A model generated the notes under the pieces. It was given only the letters and a program-made list of their open reading frames with translations. It searched no databases and had not been told where the DNA came from. From assembly GCA_943328795.2 (NCBI GenBank), contig CALQBK020000010.1, positions 1 to 53,857 of the forward strand: a DNA stretch of 53,857 bases. Reading direction: 5' to 3'. Positions 8,465 through 16,507 of the stretch are shown here, in pieces. Every line of letters starts with the position of its first letter. Position 1 is the first letter of the stretch. This DNA comes from Bifidobacterium breve. GTDB taxonomy: Bacteria > Myxococcota_A > UBA796 > SXON01. Both the position numbers and the translations under genes were made by a program.

Positions 8465-9331
8465 TTAGAGCGCTGTGAACCGGATGTACACGGCATAGGC
8501 AGGAAGGCTTCCCAGCAACGTGGAATTCCACGCGTGCAGGTCACCATCGCCAGCCGAATACGTGAAAATCGGCGCCGCCGGGATCATGAACAAGCCGCCT
8601 CCGGCGGCGTCCGTCGCGAGGTTCGCCGTTGCGTCCGCGCCGTACACGCCGTCTGCGCCGTCCGCGTCCTGGTAGTACACCTGCGGGACGCACCCGTTGC
8701 ACGTGACCGTCGCGCCAGAGACTGGCTCCCCCGCCGAGTCCTCGACGAACCCCGCCATGTACCCCGAGGTCGCAAGATCACCCGACCAGCCAAGGGTCTC
8801 CAGGTCGGCCTGCTCCACCGCAGCCCAGTCCAACGACACGCTCAGGGCCTGGATGTCCGTTAGCTGGTCGCCATCGCCGAACCCCGCGATCTGCGTCGGG
8901 GAGATGCCCGCCGCCGTCTTCATCACCGTGTCGGGCTCACCCTCGCAGTCGTCGATGATGAGGAACATCCCGATGGACGGGGCGCTCTGGATGCCGGCGA
9001 CGACGTAGCTGCCGTCGTCGCACACCTGCGACGACGCGAGCACGGTCGGCTCACCGCCGGTGATCGCCGGGCTCGGGTCAACGGCCGTGATGCACAGCCC
9101 GGCCGCGGCGGACCCGCCCGTGCCGAAGTCGTAGGTGGTCCCGGTGACCGAGAACCCGTCCGACAGGTCGGCGTCCTCGCCACAGGTGGTGGGCGCTACA
9201 CCGGTGTCGCTGTCGACCGTGCCGCCCTCGTAGGGGATGTTGCGCCCCCAGCAGCCGGTGAGGGCCAGCGTGAGGAGCCCCGAGCAGGCGGCGAACGAGC
9301 GATGTGTTGAGACGGAAACAACCCGGCGCAA
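8465..9331 (-). CDS. Lipoprotein, paralogue of the downstream SD-repeat lipoprotein
   Basis: Protein of 288 residues with an N-terminal signal and lipobox (LTGC, Cys27). Unlike its neighbour it lacks the long SD linker. The mature domain shares the GLCITAVDPSPAITGGEPTVL core and the IPAAPI-TY region with the gene at 7548-8408, showing a tandem duplication. The start is a TTG at 9331 with GAGG six bases upstream; no ATG is available before the signal peptide. Function unknown; a surface beta-sandwich is the simplest reading. It is divergent from the FadL-like porin gene. Confidence 0.75.
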   Translation of the reverse strand: MRRVVSVSTHRSFAACSGLLTLALTGCWGRNIPYEGGTVDSDTGVAPTTCGEDADLSDGFSVTGTTYDFGTGGSAAAGLCITAVDPSPAITGGEPTVLASSQVCDDGSYVVAGIQSAPSIGMFLIIDDCEGEPDTVMKTAAGISPTQIAGFGDGDQLTDIQALSVSLDWAAVEQADLETLGWSGDLATSGYMAGFVEDSAGEPVSGATVTCNGCVPQVYYQDADGADGVYGADATANLATDAAGGGLFMIPAAPIFTYSAGDGDLHAWNSTLLGSLPAYAVYIRFTAL

Positions 9332-9454
9332 GGCGGGCCTCGGGGGTGGGCGGGCGGCGCGTGCATATCGCGTTTTCGCGGGGGCGCGTCAACGAGAATC
9401 TCCCCCGCACGAGCCCTTTTTTTGGGTTAACGCCGCGCTCCCTCCAGAGCCCCG

Positions 9455-10870
9455 ATGCCCGCTGTCGCCTCGCTTCTCCTGGTCACGCTGTTCACACCGT
9501 TGGCACACGCGGCCTCGATCGCCGCCCCCTCGGTGATCTCCACGCCCGACGGCGGCGCGGCGACGGCTGATCCCTCGGCGATCTACTACAACCCCGCTGC
9601 GATCGGCGCGACCGAGGGGTTTCACCTGCTCCTGGACGGCCAGGTCGCCCTCATCAACGTGTCCGCCACCGCTACGCGCAACGGCGGCATCGACCCCAAC
9701 ACGGGCGATCCATACGACGTACTGAACGCCAACGTGGCGGTCCCCGTCGGCCTGCTCGGGGCGACCTGGACGGTGATCCCCAAGCGGCTCACGTTCGGGC
9801 TCGGCGTCTACGACCCCTTCGTCGGCGGCGGCAAGTACCTCACCGAGGACGGCTCGCCGGACCTGACCGCGAGCGGGCGCTACCACGGCGTCAGCGTCAC
9901 GATCCTCACGTTGGCGGTCACGCCCGCGGTCTCGGTCACGCCGATTGACGGGCTCCACGTCGGCGTCGGTGGGTCCTACGTGATCGACCACATCGAGGCC
10001 CTCCAGGCCGCCGATCCGCTCGGCACCGAGGGCATCGCCCCCGACGAGCTTGGCACCACGCCGCCGGCCAACCCTTACGCGTACGACGTGCTGTTGAACG
10101 CGAAGGCCAACGGCGGGCACTTCGGCTTCAACGCCGGCATCTTCATCGATCGCATCAAGCAGGCGCAGGTCGGCATCTCGTTCACCAGCGGCGGGAAGTT
10201 CCACGCGGCGGGCGACGCGACCGTGGACGTCCCGGCGGCGCTCTCGACGAGCTCGGAGGCCGCCACCATCCCCGCAAAGGCCGACTTCACCCTGCACCTC
10301 GCGCCCGTGGTGCGGGTCTACGTCGCGTCCCAGCTCTCCGAGAAGGTGCGGATCGGCGTCGGCTGGGACGAGGAGCTCTGGAACGTCTGCTGCGGCACGG
10401 CCGATGGCGACGTGCACATCCAGGTCACCAACACGAGCGGCGACGCCATCGGGACGGCGGACGGCTCGACGCTGGACATCGCGAAGGACCAGTACAACCC
10501 GAGCCGGCTCTGGAACGCCGCGGCGTTCTCGGCCAACGCCGGGTTCCAGGTGCTCGACCCGCTCTGGCTCGGCGCGCGCGTGGGCTACAACCAGTACGCG
10601 ACCCCGTCGTACTCGGTGAACCCGGTGAACCTGGACTTCGAGAGCGTCGGGGTGACCGCCGCGGCGCGCTACCGGATCGGGAAGGCGCTCACCCTCGGGG
10701 TCTCGTACAGCCACTACTTCCTGGCCACGCGCGTGGTCACGGACAGCGCGTGGAACCTGCAAGACGGGAACGCGCGGTTCAGCCCGTCGTACCCGTACAC
10801 GTCCAACGCGGACGGCACGTACTCGGGGTCGGCGAACGCCGTGGGCGTGCGGGTCGCCGCCGACTTCTGA
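9455..10870 (+). CDS. FadL/OmpP1/TodX-family outer membrane transporter
   Basis: Protein of 471 residues with an N-terminal signal peptide ending near AHA, followed by the family hallmark: a pathway-type N-terminus with DPSAIYYNPAAIG, which in FadL plugs the barrel. The remainder alternates short beta-strands and loops and ends in an aromatic residue (VAADF), as expected for a BAM-inserted 14-strand barrel. FadL relatives admit long-chain fatty acids or other hydrophobic compounds across the outer membrane. No fatty-acid metabolic gene is adjacent, so the substrate is not indicated. No Shine-Dalgarno sequence is visible before the ATG. Confidence 0.88.
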   Translation: MPAVASLLLVTLFTPLAHAASIAAPSVISTPDGGAATADPSAIYYNPAAIGATEGFHLLLDGQVALINVSATATRNGGIDPNTGDPYDVLNANVAVPVGLLGATWTVIPKRLTFGLGVYDPFVGGGKYLTEDGSPDLTASGRYHGVSVTILTLAVTPAVSVTPIDGLHVGVGGSYVIDHIEALQAADPLGTEGIAPDELGTTPPANPYAYDVLLNAKANGGHFGFNAGIFIDRIKQAQVGISFTSGGKFHAAGDATVDVPAALSTSSEAATIPAKADFTLHLAPVVRVYVASQLSEKVRIGVGWDEELWNVCCGTADGDVHIQVTNTSGDAIGTADGSTLDIAKDQYNPSRLWNAAAFSANAGFQVLDPLWLGARVGYNQYATPSYSVNPVNLDFESVGVTAAARYRIGKALTLGVSYSHYFLATRVVTDSAWNLQDGNARFSPSYPYTSNADGTYSGSANAVGVRVAADF

Positions 10871-10888
10871 CCGCACGCCGCCCGGTGG

Positions 10889-11155
10889 GTGAAGTCGCCC
10901 AGCCGGGTGTGCGACGCAACGCGGCCGCTCGGCTCCGTCGCGCAGACCATCAACGAGGCGAACCTCCAGCACCGCTTCGACCGCCTGGTGGTCGTAGCGC
11001 CCCCGCGGTTCCTCGGTGACTTCCGCGCCGAGCTCTCACACGGGGCCGCGGGCCGCGTGGTCGCGTCGATCCACCACGACTGGACCAAGCTCTCCCGCAA
11101 GGACCTGGCGAGCCAGCTGAAGAAGAACATGCCTGACCTGGCCGGCATGCCGTAG
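10889..11155 (+). pseudogene. Remnant of a host-attachment family protein (C-terminal half)
   Basis: An 88-codon frame opening with GTG whose central segment (FDRLVVVAPPRFLGDFRAEL, then WTKLSRKDL) matches the C-terminal half of the Host_attach family, proteins of about 140 residues first described in Agrobacterium attachment. The N-terminal half of the family is absent: the frame starts only 18 bases after the FadL stop. It is therefore probably a truncated gene. It could still be expressed as a small protein. It converges on the PBP gene. Confidence 0.55.
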
Positions 11156-11194
11156 CGCCTGGTCGCGGGCTGACCGCCGGTGAGACCCGTTGGC

Positions 11195-14100
11195 CTACAG
11201 CCCGTCCCAGATGCTGGGCTCGGGCGCGGCCAAGTCCTGGGGCACGGGGCTCGGCTCCGTCGAGGGCCCTGGCGCTGCGGGCGTCGGGGCCACCTCCACG
11301 GGGGCTGCCGCCAACGTCGCCGGCTGCGCGAGCAGCGCGAACCGGCGCTGGCCGGACTCGGGTACGAGCGCGTCGGGCAGCGCATCCATGCCCGTCGCCG
11401 GGGGAACGGGGACTCGCACCAAGCCGCTGCTCGGGGTGTACTCGGCGAACGCCTCCAGCAGCCCCGCCTCGGCCATCCCGCGCGCGGTGGCGATCCACAC
11501 GGGGAGCGCGCCGGACGCGCCCTGGACCTTGAAGCTCCCGCGCTTCATCGCGTGGTTGTCGTCGTAGCCAACGTACGCGGCGATGGTGTAGCCCTCGCCC
11601 CACCGGCCCCCGCTGCCGGCCCGGGGCACCATGCCCACGAACGCGACGTTCTTGTACTCGTTGGTGGTGCCGGTCTTGCCGACGGCTACGACGGGGGCGG
11701 CCCCCGCCTTCACCGCGTCGTACGCCCGGCGCCCGGTGCCGAGCTTCACGACGTTCCGCAGGATGTCCCCCGTGAGCTCACCCGAGACGGCGTCCGCTAC
11801 CGCCGTCGCCTGCGGGTTCGCGCGGTAGAGCACGTTGCCCGCGGAGTCGCGGATCTCTGCGATGAGCCCGACGTCCGTCGGCTCTACGGCGAAGTTCTGC
11901 CGCAGCCCGGCTACCGCCCCGTCCTCGAACCCCTCGCCCGGGAAGGTGTAGCGCTCGCCCTTCAGCATGCCCTGGTACATGCTCGCGGCGTCGAGCAGCG
12001 TGATGTCCGCCGCGCCAAGCGGGAGCGACATCACCGTCGGCAGCTCGCTCCTGACCCCAAACGCCTCGGCCAGCTTCGCGACGTAGCGGATGCCGACGAG
12101 GATGCGGAAGTCCGGGTTCAGCGCGAGCACCTCCATCGACCACGGGTCCTTGTCGGCGAGCTCGGCGACGCGCGTGTCGAGCACCCGGCGCACCTCCTGG
12201 AGGGTGGACAAGTGGATCCGCCCGTCGACGAGCAGGTCGCCCGTGAGCCCTGGCAGCGTCGCCGCGCCTTGCCCCGTCACCGGCTCGTAGCCGGCAGGCG
12301 GCGCGCCACACGCGAGCGTGCCCACGACTGGCTCCTGGTACAGCTGGTCGCCCGTCGCACACCGGCTGGCGAGCTCCTCGAGCGCGAGCAAGTTCGCGCC
12401 GAGCGCCGCGAGTCGCTCCGTTCGCTCCGACGACGCCGCGGTGGCCAGCACCCGTGCGCGCTCGGCCGCGAACCCACGCCCGTACTGCAGCGACCGCAGG
12501 GCCAGCGCATCCTCGGGGTGCGCACCGAACGCGAGCCCGGAGAGCACGTCCTCCCGGGCCAGCTGGAACGCGTACTCGGGGAACCGGTCCGGGGACGAGC
12601 GCACGGCCTCGACGTCCCGCGCCCGCGCGATGCCCTCGGCGTTGCCGAAGCCGACGGCGTCGGCCAGCTGGCGGAACTGCTCAGGGTTGAGCCGGTCGGT
12701 CAGGTGGTGCAGCAGCCAGATGCTCGCGAGGTTCTCGCTGCGCGCGCCGACGAGGGTGAGCGGCAAGTAGGGGTCCGACGCGTGGTCGGCGTGCGGGTAG
12801 TACCAGACGTCCCGGAACGGGAACACGTTCCGCCGGTTGTCCAGCGTGTCGGTCGCGACCCACCCGAGCTCCATGGCCGCCATGTACAGGATCGGCTTCC
12901 ACGTGCTCCCGAACTGGCGCTCGGCCGCCATCGCCCGGTTGAAGTTGCGGTTGTCGTTCCCGCCGACCATCGCGCGCACGTTGCCGTCCTCCAGCACGAT
13001 CACCGCGCCCTGCAACGCCGGGCGGATCTCCAGATCGCACTGCGGCCCCGCCGCCGCGGTGTCCGCCGCCTCGGCCAGCTTGCGAACGCTCGTCAGCACG
13101 AAGGTCCCCACGGGCAACGCCAGCGGCACGTCCGCGGCCTTCGCCCCGAGCACCGCTGCGATCCGCTCCAGGCCTTCCTTGTCGACCGAACATGGCCGGC
13201 TCCCGACGTCGAGGGTGAGCCCCTGGTCCCCTGTCGCCGTGACGCGCGCGGTGTAGAACCCGTGGCGCTCGAGCGGGACGCCCGGCTCGATCAGCATCTG
13301 CGTGCGCTCCGGCAGGCGAATGTCCGCGGGCACCTTCCGCTCGAGCTTGGGCCCGAGCTCGGTGAGGTGGTGCCACAGCCCATACACCGCTTCGCGCTGG
13401 GTGCTCGCGTCCAACGTCGTGGTGATGCGGATCCCGGCGGTGCTCGGGTTGTCGATCCCCAGCCGCTGGAACAAGTCGACGAACGCCTGGGAGTCCAGCT
13501 GCCGCTGCACTTCGTCGAGCACGACGGAGCGGTCGTACTGGAAGGTGCCGTGCCGGAACACGAGCGGCTCCTTCGCGAGCTGGGACAGCGTCCGCTCGTC
13601 GATGTAGCCCTCTTCGAACATGCGACGCAGCACGTAGGAGGTCCGCTCTTCGGCCGCGGCCGCCGCCTTGGCCCGCCGGTCCTCGCTCTCCCCGACGAAG
13701 GGGTTGTACCGGCTCGGCGCCTTCACCAAGCCGGCGATGAACGCGCACTCCTTGGTGGAGAGCTCCTTCGGCGACTTGTCGAAGAAGTACCGCGCGGCGA
13801 TCCCGATCCCACGCCCGTTCGCGCTCACGTGGAACTGGTTCGCGTAGAACTCGAGGATGTCCTCCTTCGAGAAGTGGGCCTCCAACCGCAGCGTGTTGGT
13901 GGCCTCCGCAAGCTTGGCCTTCCACGACCGGTCCGGCCGATAGAATAGGTTCTTCGCCGTCTGTTGAGACAGCGTACTCCCGCCCGCCACGACGTGGCCC
14001 GCCGCCAGGTTCTGCCAAGCCGCGCGCGCGATGTGCTTCGGGTCGAACCCCGGGTGCGCGAAGAAGTTGCCGTCCTCGGCCGCGACGATCGCGTGGACCC

Positions 14101-14350
14101 AGTCCTGGGGCAGGTCCGTATACGAAACGTAGCTGCGGTGTTCAGAATCGAAGAACACGCCCAGCGGGGTCTTCCCATCTCGGTAGGTGACGGGCGACTC
14201 CTGGGCGATCACCGCGAGGATCTCGGCGCGCGTGAAGCCGGGCCCCGGGTCGTCCACGACGTAGGCCTTGTACGCCGCGGCGCCGACTCCCCCGCCGATG
14301 ACCACGAGGAGGACGAGGAGGACGGTCAACCGCTTGAGGAGGCGCTTCAT
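11195..14350 (-). CDS. mrcA: Class A penicillin-binding protein, PBP1a-type bifunctional transglycosylase/transpeptidase
   Basis: Protein of about 1051 residues. Residues 1-30 form a cytoplasmic Arg/Lys cap and one membrane helix. The GT51 transglycosylase domain (about 40-260) shows AEDGNFFAHPG (catalytic Glu92), GGSTLSQQTAKN, KLAEATNTLRLE and LEFYANQ. The transpeptidase domain has SxxK (S482-TW-K485), SxN (S538-E-N540) and KTGTT. It polymerises lipid II and crosslinks peptidoglycan in the periplasm. It is longer than E. coli PBP1a (about 850), with an insertion between the GT and TP domains and a Pro/Ala-rich C-terminal tail. The ATG at 14350 is preferred because it opens at the basic cap; an in-frame ATG at 14374 is also possible. 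The symbol is by family only. Confidence 0.9.
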   Translation of the reverse strand: MKRLLKRLTVLLVLLVVIGGGVGAAAYKAYVVDDPGPGFTRAEILAVIAQESPVTYRDGKTPLGVFFDSEHRSYVSYTDLPQDWVHAIVAAEDGNFFAHPGFDPKHIARAAWQNLAAGHVVAGGSTLSQQTAKNLFYRPDRSWKAKLAEATNTLRLEAHFSKEDILEFYANQFHVSANGRGIGIAARYFFDKSPKELSTKECAFIAGLVKAPSRYNPFVGESEDRRAKAAAAAEERTSYVLRRMFEEGYIDERTLSQLAKEPLVFRHGTFQYDRSVVLDEVQRQLDSQAFVDLFQRLGIDNPSTAGIRITTTLDASTQREAVYGLWHHLTELGPKLERKVPADIRLPERTQMLIEPGVPLERHGFYTARVTATGDQGLTLDVGSRPCSVDKEGLERIAAVLGAKAADVPLALPVGTFVLTSVRKLAEAADTAAAGPQCDLEIRPALQGAVIVLEDGNVRAMVGGNDNRNFNRAMAAERQFGSTWKPILYMAAMELGWVATDTLDNRRNVFPFRDVWYYPHADHASDPYLPLTLVGARSENLASIWLLHHLTDRLNPEQFRQLADAVGFGNAEGIARARDVEAVRSSPDRFPEYAFQLAREDVLSGLAFGAHPEDALALRSLQYGRGFAAERARVLATAASSERTERLAALGANLLALEELASRCATGDQLYQEPVVGTLACGAPPAGYEPVTGQGAATLPGLTGDLLVDGRIHLSTLQEVRRVLDTRVAELADKDPWSMEVLALNPDFRILVGIRYVAKLAEAFGVRSELPTVMSLPLGAADITLLDAASMYQGMLKGERYTFPGEGFEDGAVAGLRQNFAVEPTDVGLIAEIRDSAGNVLYRANPQATAVADAVSGELTGDILRNVVKLGTGRRAYDAVKAGAAPVVAVGKTGTTNEYKNVAFVGMVPRAGSGGRWGEGYTIAAYVGYDDNHAMKRGSFKVQGASGALPVWIATARGMAEAGLLEAFAEYTPSSGLVRVPVPPATGMDALPDALVPESGQRRFALLAQPATLAAAPVEVAPTPAAPGPSTEPSPVPQDLAAPEPSIWDGL

Positions 14351-14491
14351 CCGGCGGTGAATAGCAAGGCGCATGCCGGGGCGACGCAGCTTGGCGGGCT
14401 CGGGGTGCGTTCTCCTCGGGGATGGCGTCGCTTTTGCACGCCGTCGTCACAGGCGGCCGGAGACGCGCGTAGAATGGGCCGCGAGGTCTCA

Positions 14492-14854
14492 ATGCTCACG
14501 TGTTCGAACTGCGGTGTGCTTGGTAGGGAGGGCGCGTGCCCTGGCTGCGGCGAGGCGATCACCGCGCGGACAGCCGCGGGCGCGGCCCGGCGGGCGGTGG
14601 TGTTGCTCGGGTTGGCGCTCGGCCCGATGACCGGCTGCGCGGTCTCGATGTACGGCATCGCCGTCAAGCCCGACTGCTGTGAGACGGGCTCGGACGACAC
14701 GAGCGCCATGGTGGACGAAGACGACGACGGATTCGTGGACGCCAACACGGGCGGCAACGACTGCGACGACACCGATCCCAACGTGAACCCCGACGCCGTC
14801 GAGACCGCCGGGGACGGCGTAGACTCGAACTGCGACGGCGAAGACGACACCTGA
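14492..14854 (+). CDS. Zinc-ribbon/lipobox/metal-binding small protein, copy 1 of 3
   Basis: Protein of 120 residues built from three parts: an N-terminal zinc ribbon (CSNCG...CPGCG), a hydrophobic segment after a twin Arg that ends in a lipobox-like LGPMTGC, and a C-terminal putative metal-binding repeat (DEDDDGFVD...GNDCDDTDPNVNPDA...GDGVDSNCDGEDD). The last part matches the putative metal-binding repeat frequent in myxococcal surface proteins. The ATG at 14492 follows GAGG by five bases. The order is odd, since a zinc ribbon normally stays in the cytoplasm whereas the tail should be outside. Two paralogues follow at 14868 and 15317. Function unknown. Confidence 0.75.
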   Translation: MLTCSNCGVLGREGACPGCGEAITARTAAGAARRAVVLLGLALGPMTGCAVSMYGIAVKPDCCETGSDDTSAMVDEDDDGFVDANTGGNDCDDTDPNVNPDAVETAGDGVDSNCDGEDDT

Positions 14855-14867
14855 CCGGAGATCCCTG

Positions 14868-15197
14868 ATGTTGACCTGCTGCTCTTGCGGCGCCCACAAG
14901 CGCGCCGGGCCCTGCCCCTCTTGCGGACGTGACGCCGCCCCGACCGCCCGCGGAGCCGCGTTTGTGCTGCTCGGGCTCGCGCTGACGGGGTGCAGCACCT
15001 CGCAGGCGCTGTACGGTTCCGTCGTCACCGCGCCGATCGGGGACACCAGCACGACCGACGGCGACGGCGACGGGTTCGTCGCGGACAGCGCCGGCGGCGA
15101 CGACTGCGACGACACTGATGAGACGGTGAACCCCGACGCCGATGAGACCCCCGGGGACGGCGTGGACTCGAACTGCGACGGGGAAGACGACACGTAG
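14868..15197 (+). CDS. Zinc-ribbon/lipobox/metal-binding small protein, copy 2 of 3
   Basis: Protein of 109 residues, 13 bases after copy 1 and with GGAG seven bases before its ATG, so probably co-transcribed with it. N-terminal ribbon CCSCG...CPSCG, hydrophobic segment VLLGLALTGC with a textbook lipobox, and the same C-terminal Asp-rich repeat (DGDGDGFV...GGDDCDDTDETVNPDADETPGDG). The lipobox is the best of the three copies, which supports membrane anchoring of the tail. If cleaved at the lipobox by signal peptidase II, the ribbon would be removed with the signal; otherwise it may stay as a cytosolic head. Confidence 0.75.
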   Translation: MLTCCSCGAHKRAGPCPSCGRDAAPTARGAAFVLLGLALTGCSTSQALYGSVVTAPIGDTSTTDGDGDGFVADSAGGDDCDDTDETVNPDADETPGDGVDSNCDGEDDT

Positions 15198-15216
15198 TTG
15201 GCTGGGTCGGGGCGCT
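15186..15216 (+). repeat. Direct repeat at the end of zinc-ribbon copy 2
   Basis: Covers the last codons and stop of copy 2 plus about 18 downstream bases (…TAGTTGGCTGGGTCGGGGCGCT). The same stretch, with one base deleted, occurs at 15668-15697 after copy 3. This shows that a recent duplication included the 3' flank. Confidence 0.8.
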
Positions 15217-15316
15217 GAGGCGCGCCGAGCTGGTTGAGCCCACTGGGTCTCGTGCACGAGCCGTCGCCACTCGTCCAGGGCCCTGGCTGGTGTATACTCT
15301 GCGCCGAGGTGTACCC

Positions 15317-15679
15317 ATGCTCCCAGTCTGTAGTTCGTGTGGCCAGTACGTCCGCAGCGCCGATGTCTCTTGCCCGTTCTGTGACGCGCGGCTCGCCCAC
15401 GCCGCCCCTGGCATGCGCTTGCCCAGCGCCAGCTCCGTGGCGCTCGGCCTCTCGCTCGTCGCGCTCAACGCGTGCTTCGTCGGCGTAGCCAAGTACGGAG
15501 TCGCGCCGATGGACGACACCGTGGACATGGGCGGTGGGGACGCAGACGAAGACGGCTACGTCTCCGAGGACCAGGGCGGCGACGACTGCAACGACGACGA
15601 CCCGGCGGTGCACCCCGACGCCGACGAGACCCCCGGCGACGCGGTGGACTCCAACTGCGACGGCGAGGACGACACGTAG
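15317..15679 (+). CDS. Zinc-ribbon/lipobox/metal-binding small protein, copy 3 of 3
   Basis: Protein of 120 residues; the ATG at 15317 follows GAGG by seven bases. It has an N-terminal ribbon CSSCG...CPFCD, a hydrophobic stretch (SVALGLSLVALNAC) ending in a Cys at a lipobox-like position, then DADEDGYV...GGDDCNDDDPAVHPDADETPGDA and the shared SNCDGEDDT end. It is separated from copy 2 by 119 bases, so it may have its own promoter. Sequence divergence is concentrated in the ribbon and membrane parts while the metal-binding tail is nearly invariant, which suggests the tail is the functional part. Confidence 0.75.
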   Translation: MLPVCSSCGQYVRSADVSCPFCDARLAHAAPGMRLPSASSVALGLSLVALNACFVGVAKYGVAPMDDTVDMGGGDADEDGYVSEDQGGDDCNDDDPAVHPDADETPGDAVDSNCDGEDDT

Positions 15680-15697
15680 TTGGCTGGTCGGGGCGCT
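15668..15697 (+). repeat. Direct repeat at the end of zinc-ribbon copy 3
   Basis: Second copy of the stretch at 15186-15216, one base shorter in the GGCTGG(G)TCGG part. Its non-coding end forms the left arm of the hairpin at 15686-15711. Confidence 0.8.
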
Positions 15698-15711
15698 AGG
15701 GCGCCCCGACC
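15686..15711 (+). terminator. Perfect 11-bp hairpin after zinc-ribbon copy 3
   Basis: GGTCGGGGCGC (15686-15696), loop TAGG, GCGCCCCGACC (15701-15711). It lies 6 bases after the copy 3 stop. Strong GC stem without a U-tract; probable transcription end for the three-gene array. Confidence 0.6.
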
Positions 15712-15776
15712 GGCGGCCCTCCCGGCCGACGAGTGACCGGGTCGTGGTCTGCCGCGTTCCACGTTACGAACCCCGG

Positions 15777-16277
15777 GTGATCTCGCTCCTCGCACTCTCC
15801 TCGTTCGCGCTGGCCGCCACCCCTGAGCCCGTCGTGAAGCACACGCTGGCGCGCGATCCCGCAGGGATCGGCGTCGGCGCGATGCTGGGCTTGCCCACCG
15901 GCCTCTCCCTGTCGTTCAAGCCGAAGCTCGAGGGCTTCTCGGCCGCCGGCACGGTCGGCTGGGACGCGAGCACAGGCACGTTCGCGCTCGGCGCCGACGT
16001 CATCTACACCCTCGCTACGCTGCACTCGCCCGAGATCGAGGACTTCTCGTTCCCGATCTACGTCGGCCTGGGTCCGCGGTTCCGGCTCGGCCCGCCCCAC
16101 AGCGCCTACTCGCCGCCCGTAGCCGCTCTCCGAGTCCCGCTCGGCATGGCGTTCTACCACGAGGGTGTGCCCCTGGAGGCCTTCCTCGAGGGGGCACCGG
16201 GGCTCGGGATCTACCCGCGCGTGCAAGCCACGTTCGACATCGTGGTGGGCGGCAGGTTCTACCTCCCAGAGTTCTAG
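15777..16277 (+). CDS. Small exported protein, probable outer membrane beta-barrel
   Basis: Protein of 166 residues starting at a GTG at 15777 directly followed by a signal peptide (ISLLALSSFALAA). The mature part alternates hydrophobic and polar residues in short strands with Gly-rich turns (GVGAMLGLPTGLSLSF, FPIYVGLGPRFRLG) and ends in GGRFYLPEF with a C-terminal Phe, the usual outer-membrane barrel signal. About eight strands would fit. No specific family or substrate was recognised. It converges with the SelW-like gene, their stop codons sharing bases 16275-16276. Confidence 0.7.
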   Translation: MISLLALSSFALAATPEPVVKHTLARDPAGIGVGAMLGLPTGLSLSFKPKLEGFSAAGTVGWDASTGTFALGADVIYTLATLHSPEIEDFSFPIYVGLGPRFRLGPPHSAYSPPVAALRVPLGMAFYHEGVPLEAFLEGAPGLGIYPRVQATFDIVVGGRFYLPEF

Positions 16278-16507
16278 CCGCCGACTGCGCCGGCTACGGC
16301 CCGCACGATCTCGTCCTCCGTCGGGAACCCGTCGAACGTCTTCTTCGCGACCAGCGCGTCGCCGACGCGGACCTCGAACACGCCCCCGTGGCCCTTCACC
16401 AGCCGCGCCTCGACCCCCAGCTCCTCCCGCAGCACGTCCACCACCCGGGTGGCGCGCGGGAGGTAGCCTCAACTCGTGCAGTACAGGATGGATACGTCAG
16501 CGTTCAT
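16274..16507 (-). CDS. SelW-like selenoprotein (Rdx family) with in-frame UGA as selenocysteine 13
   Basis: A 77-residue protein is obtained only if the TGA at 16469-16471 is read as selenocysteine. It gives the redox motif C10-T-S-U13 (CxxU) right after the first beta-strand (VSILY), then an amphipathic helix and GHGGVFEVRVGD...KKTFDGFP, all in the order and spacing of the SelW/SelT/SelH thioredoxin-like Rdx family. Frame and family similarity continue without a break for 64 codons past the TGA to a TAG at 16274. The ATG has GGAG five bases upstream. A SECIS-like hairpin follows the TGA. SelW proteins are small cytoplasmic thiol oxidoreductases. Standard gene callers would miss this gene. 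The SelA/SelB/SelD/tRNA-Sec machinery is not in the window. Confidence 0.85.
16423..16468 (-). promoter_or_regulatory. Candidate bacterial SECIS element
   Basis: On the minus strand, five bases after the UGA, CCTCCCGC (16463-16456) pairs perfectly with GCGGGAGG (16430-16423). Inside it, CCAC-CCGG-GTGG (16452-16441) forms an apical hairpin whose loop, containing G, starts 20 bases after the UGA. That lies within the usual spacing for SelB recognition. It overlaps the coding sequence, as bacterial SECIS elements do. Confidence 0.6.

Noticed and set aside
11180-13948. 922-codon open frame on the plus strand
   Set aside because: Antisense shadow of the PBP gene, created by high third-position GC; its translation is Arg/Ala/Gly/His-rich with no domain.
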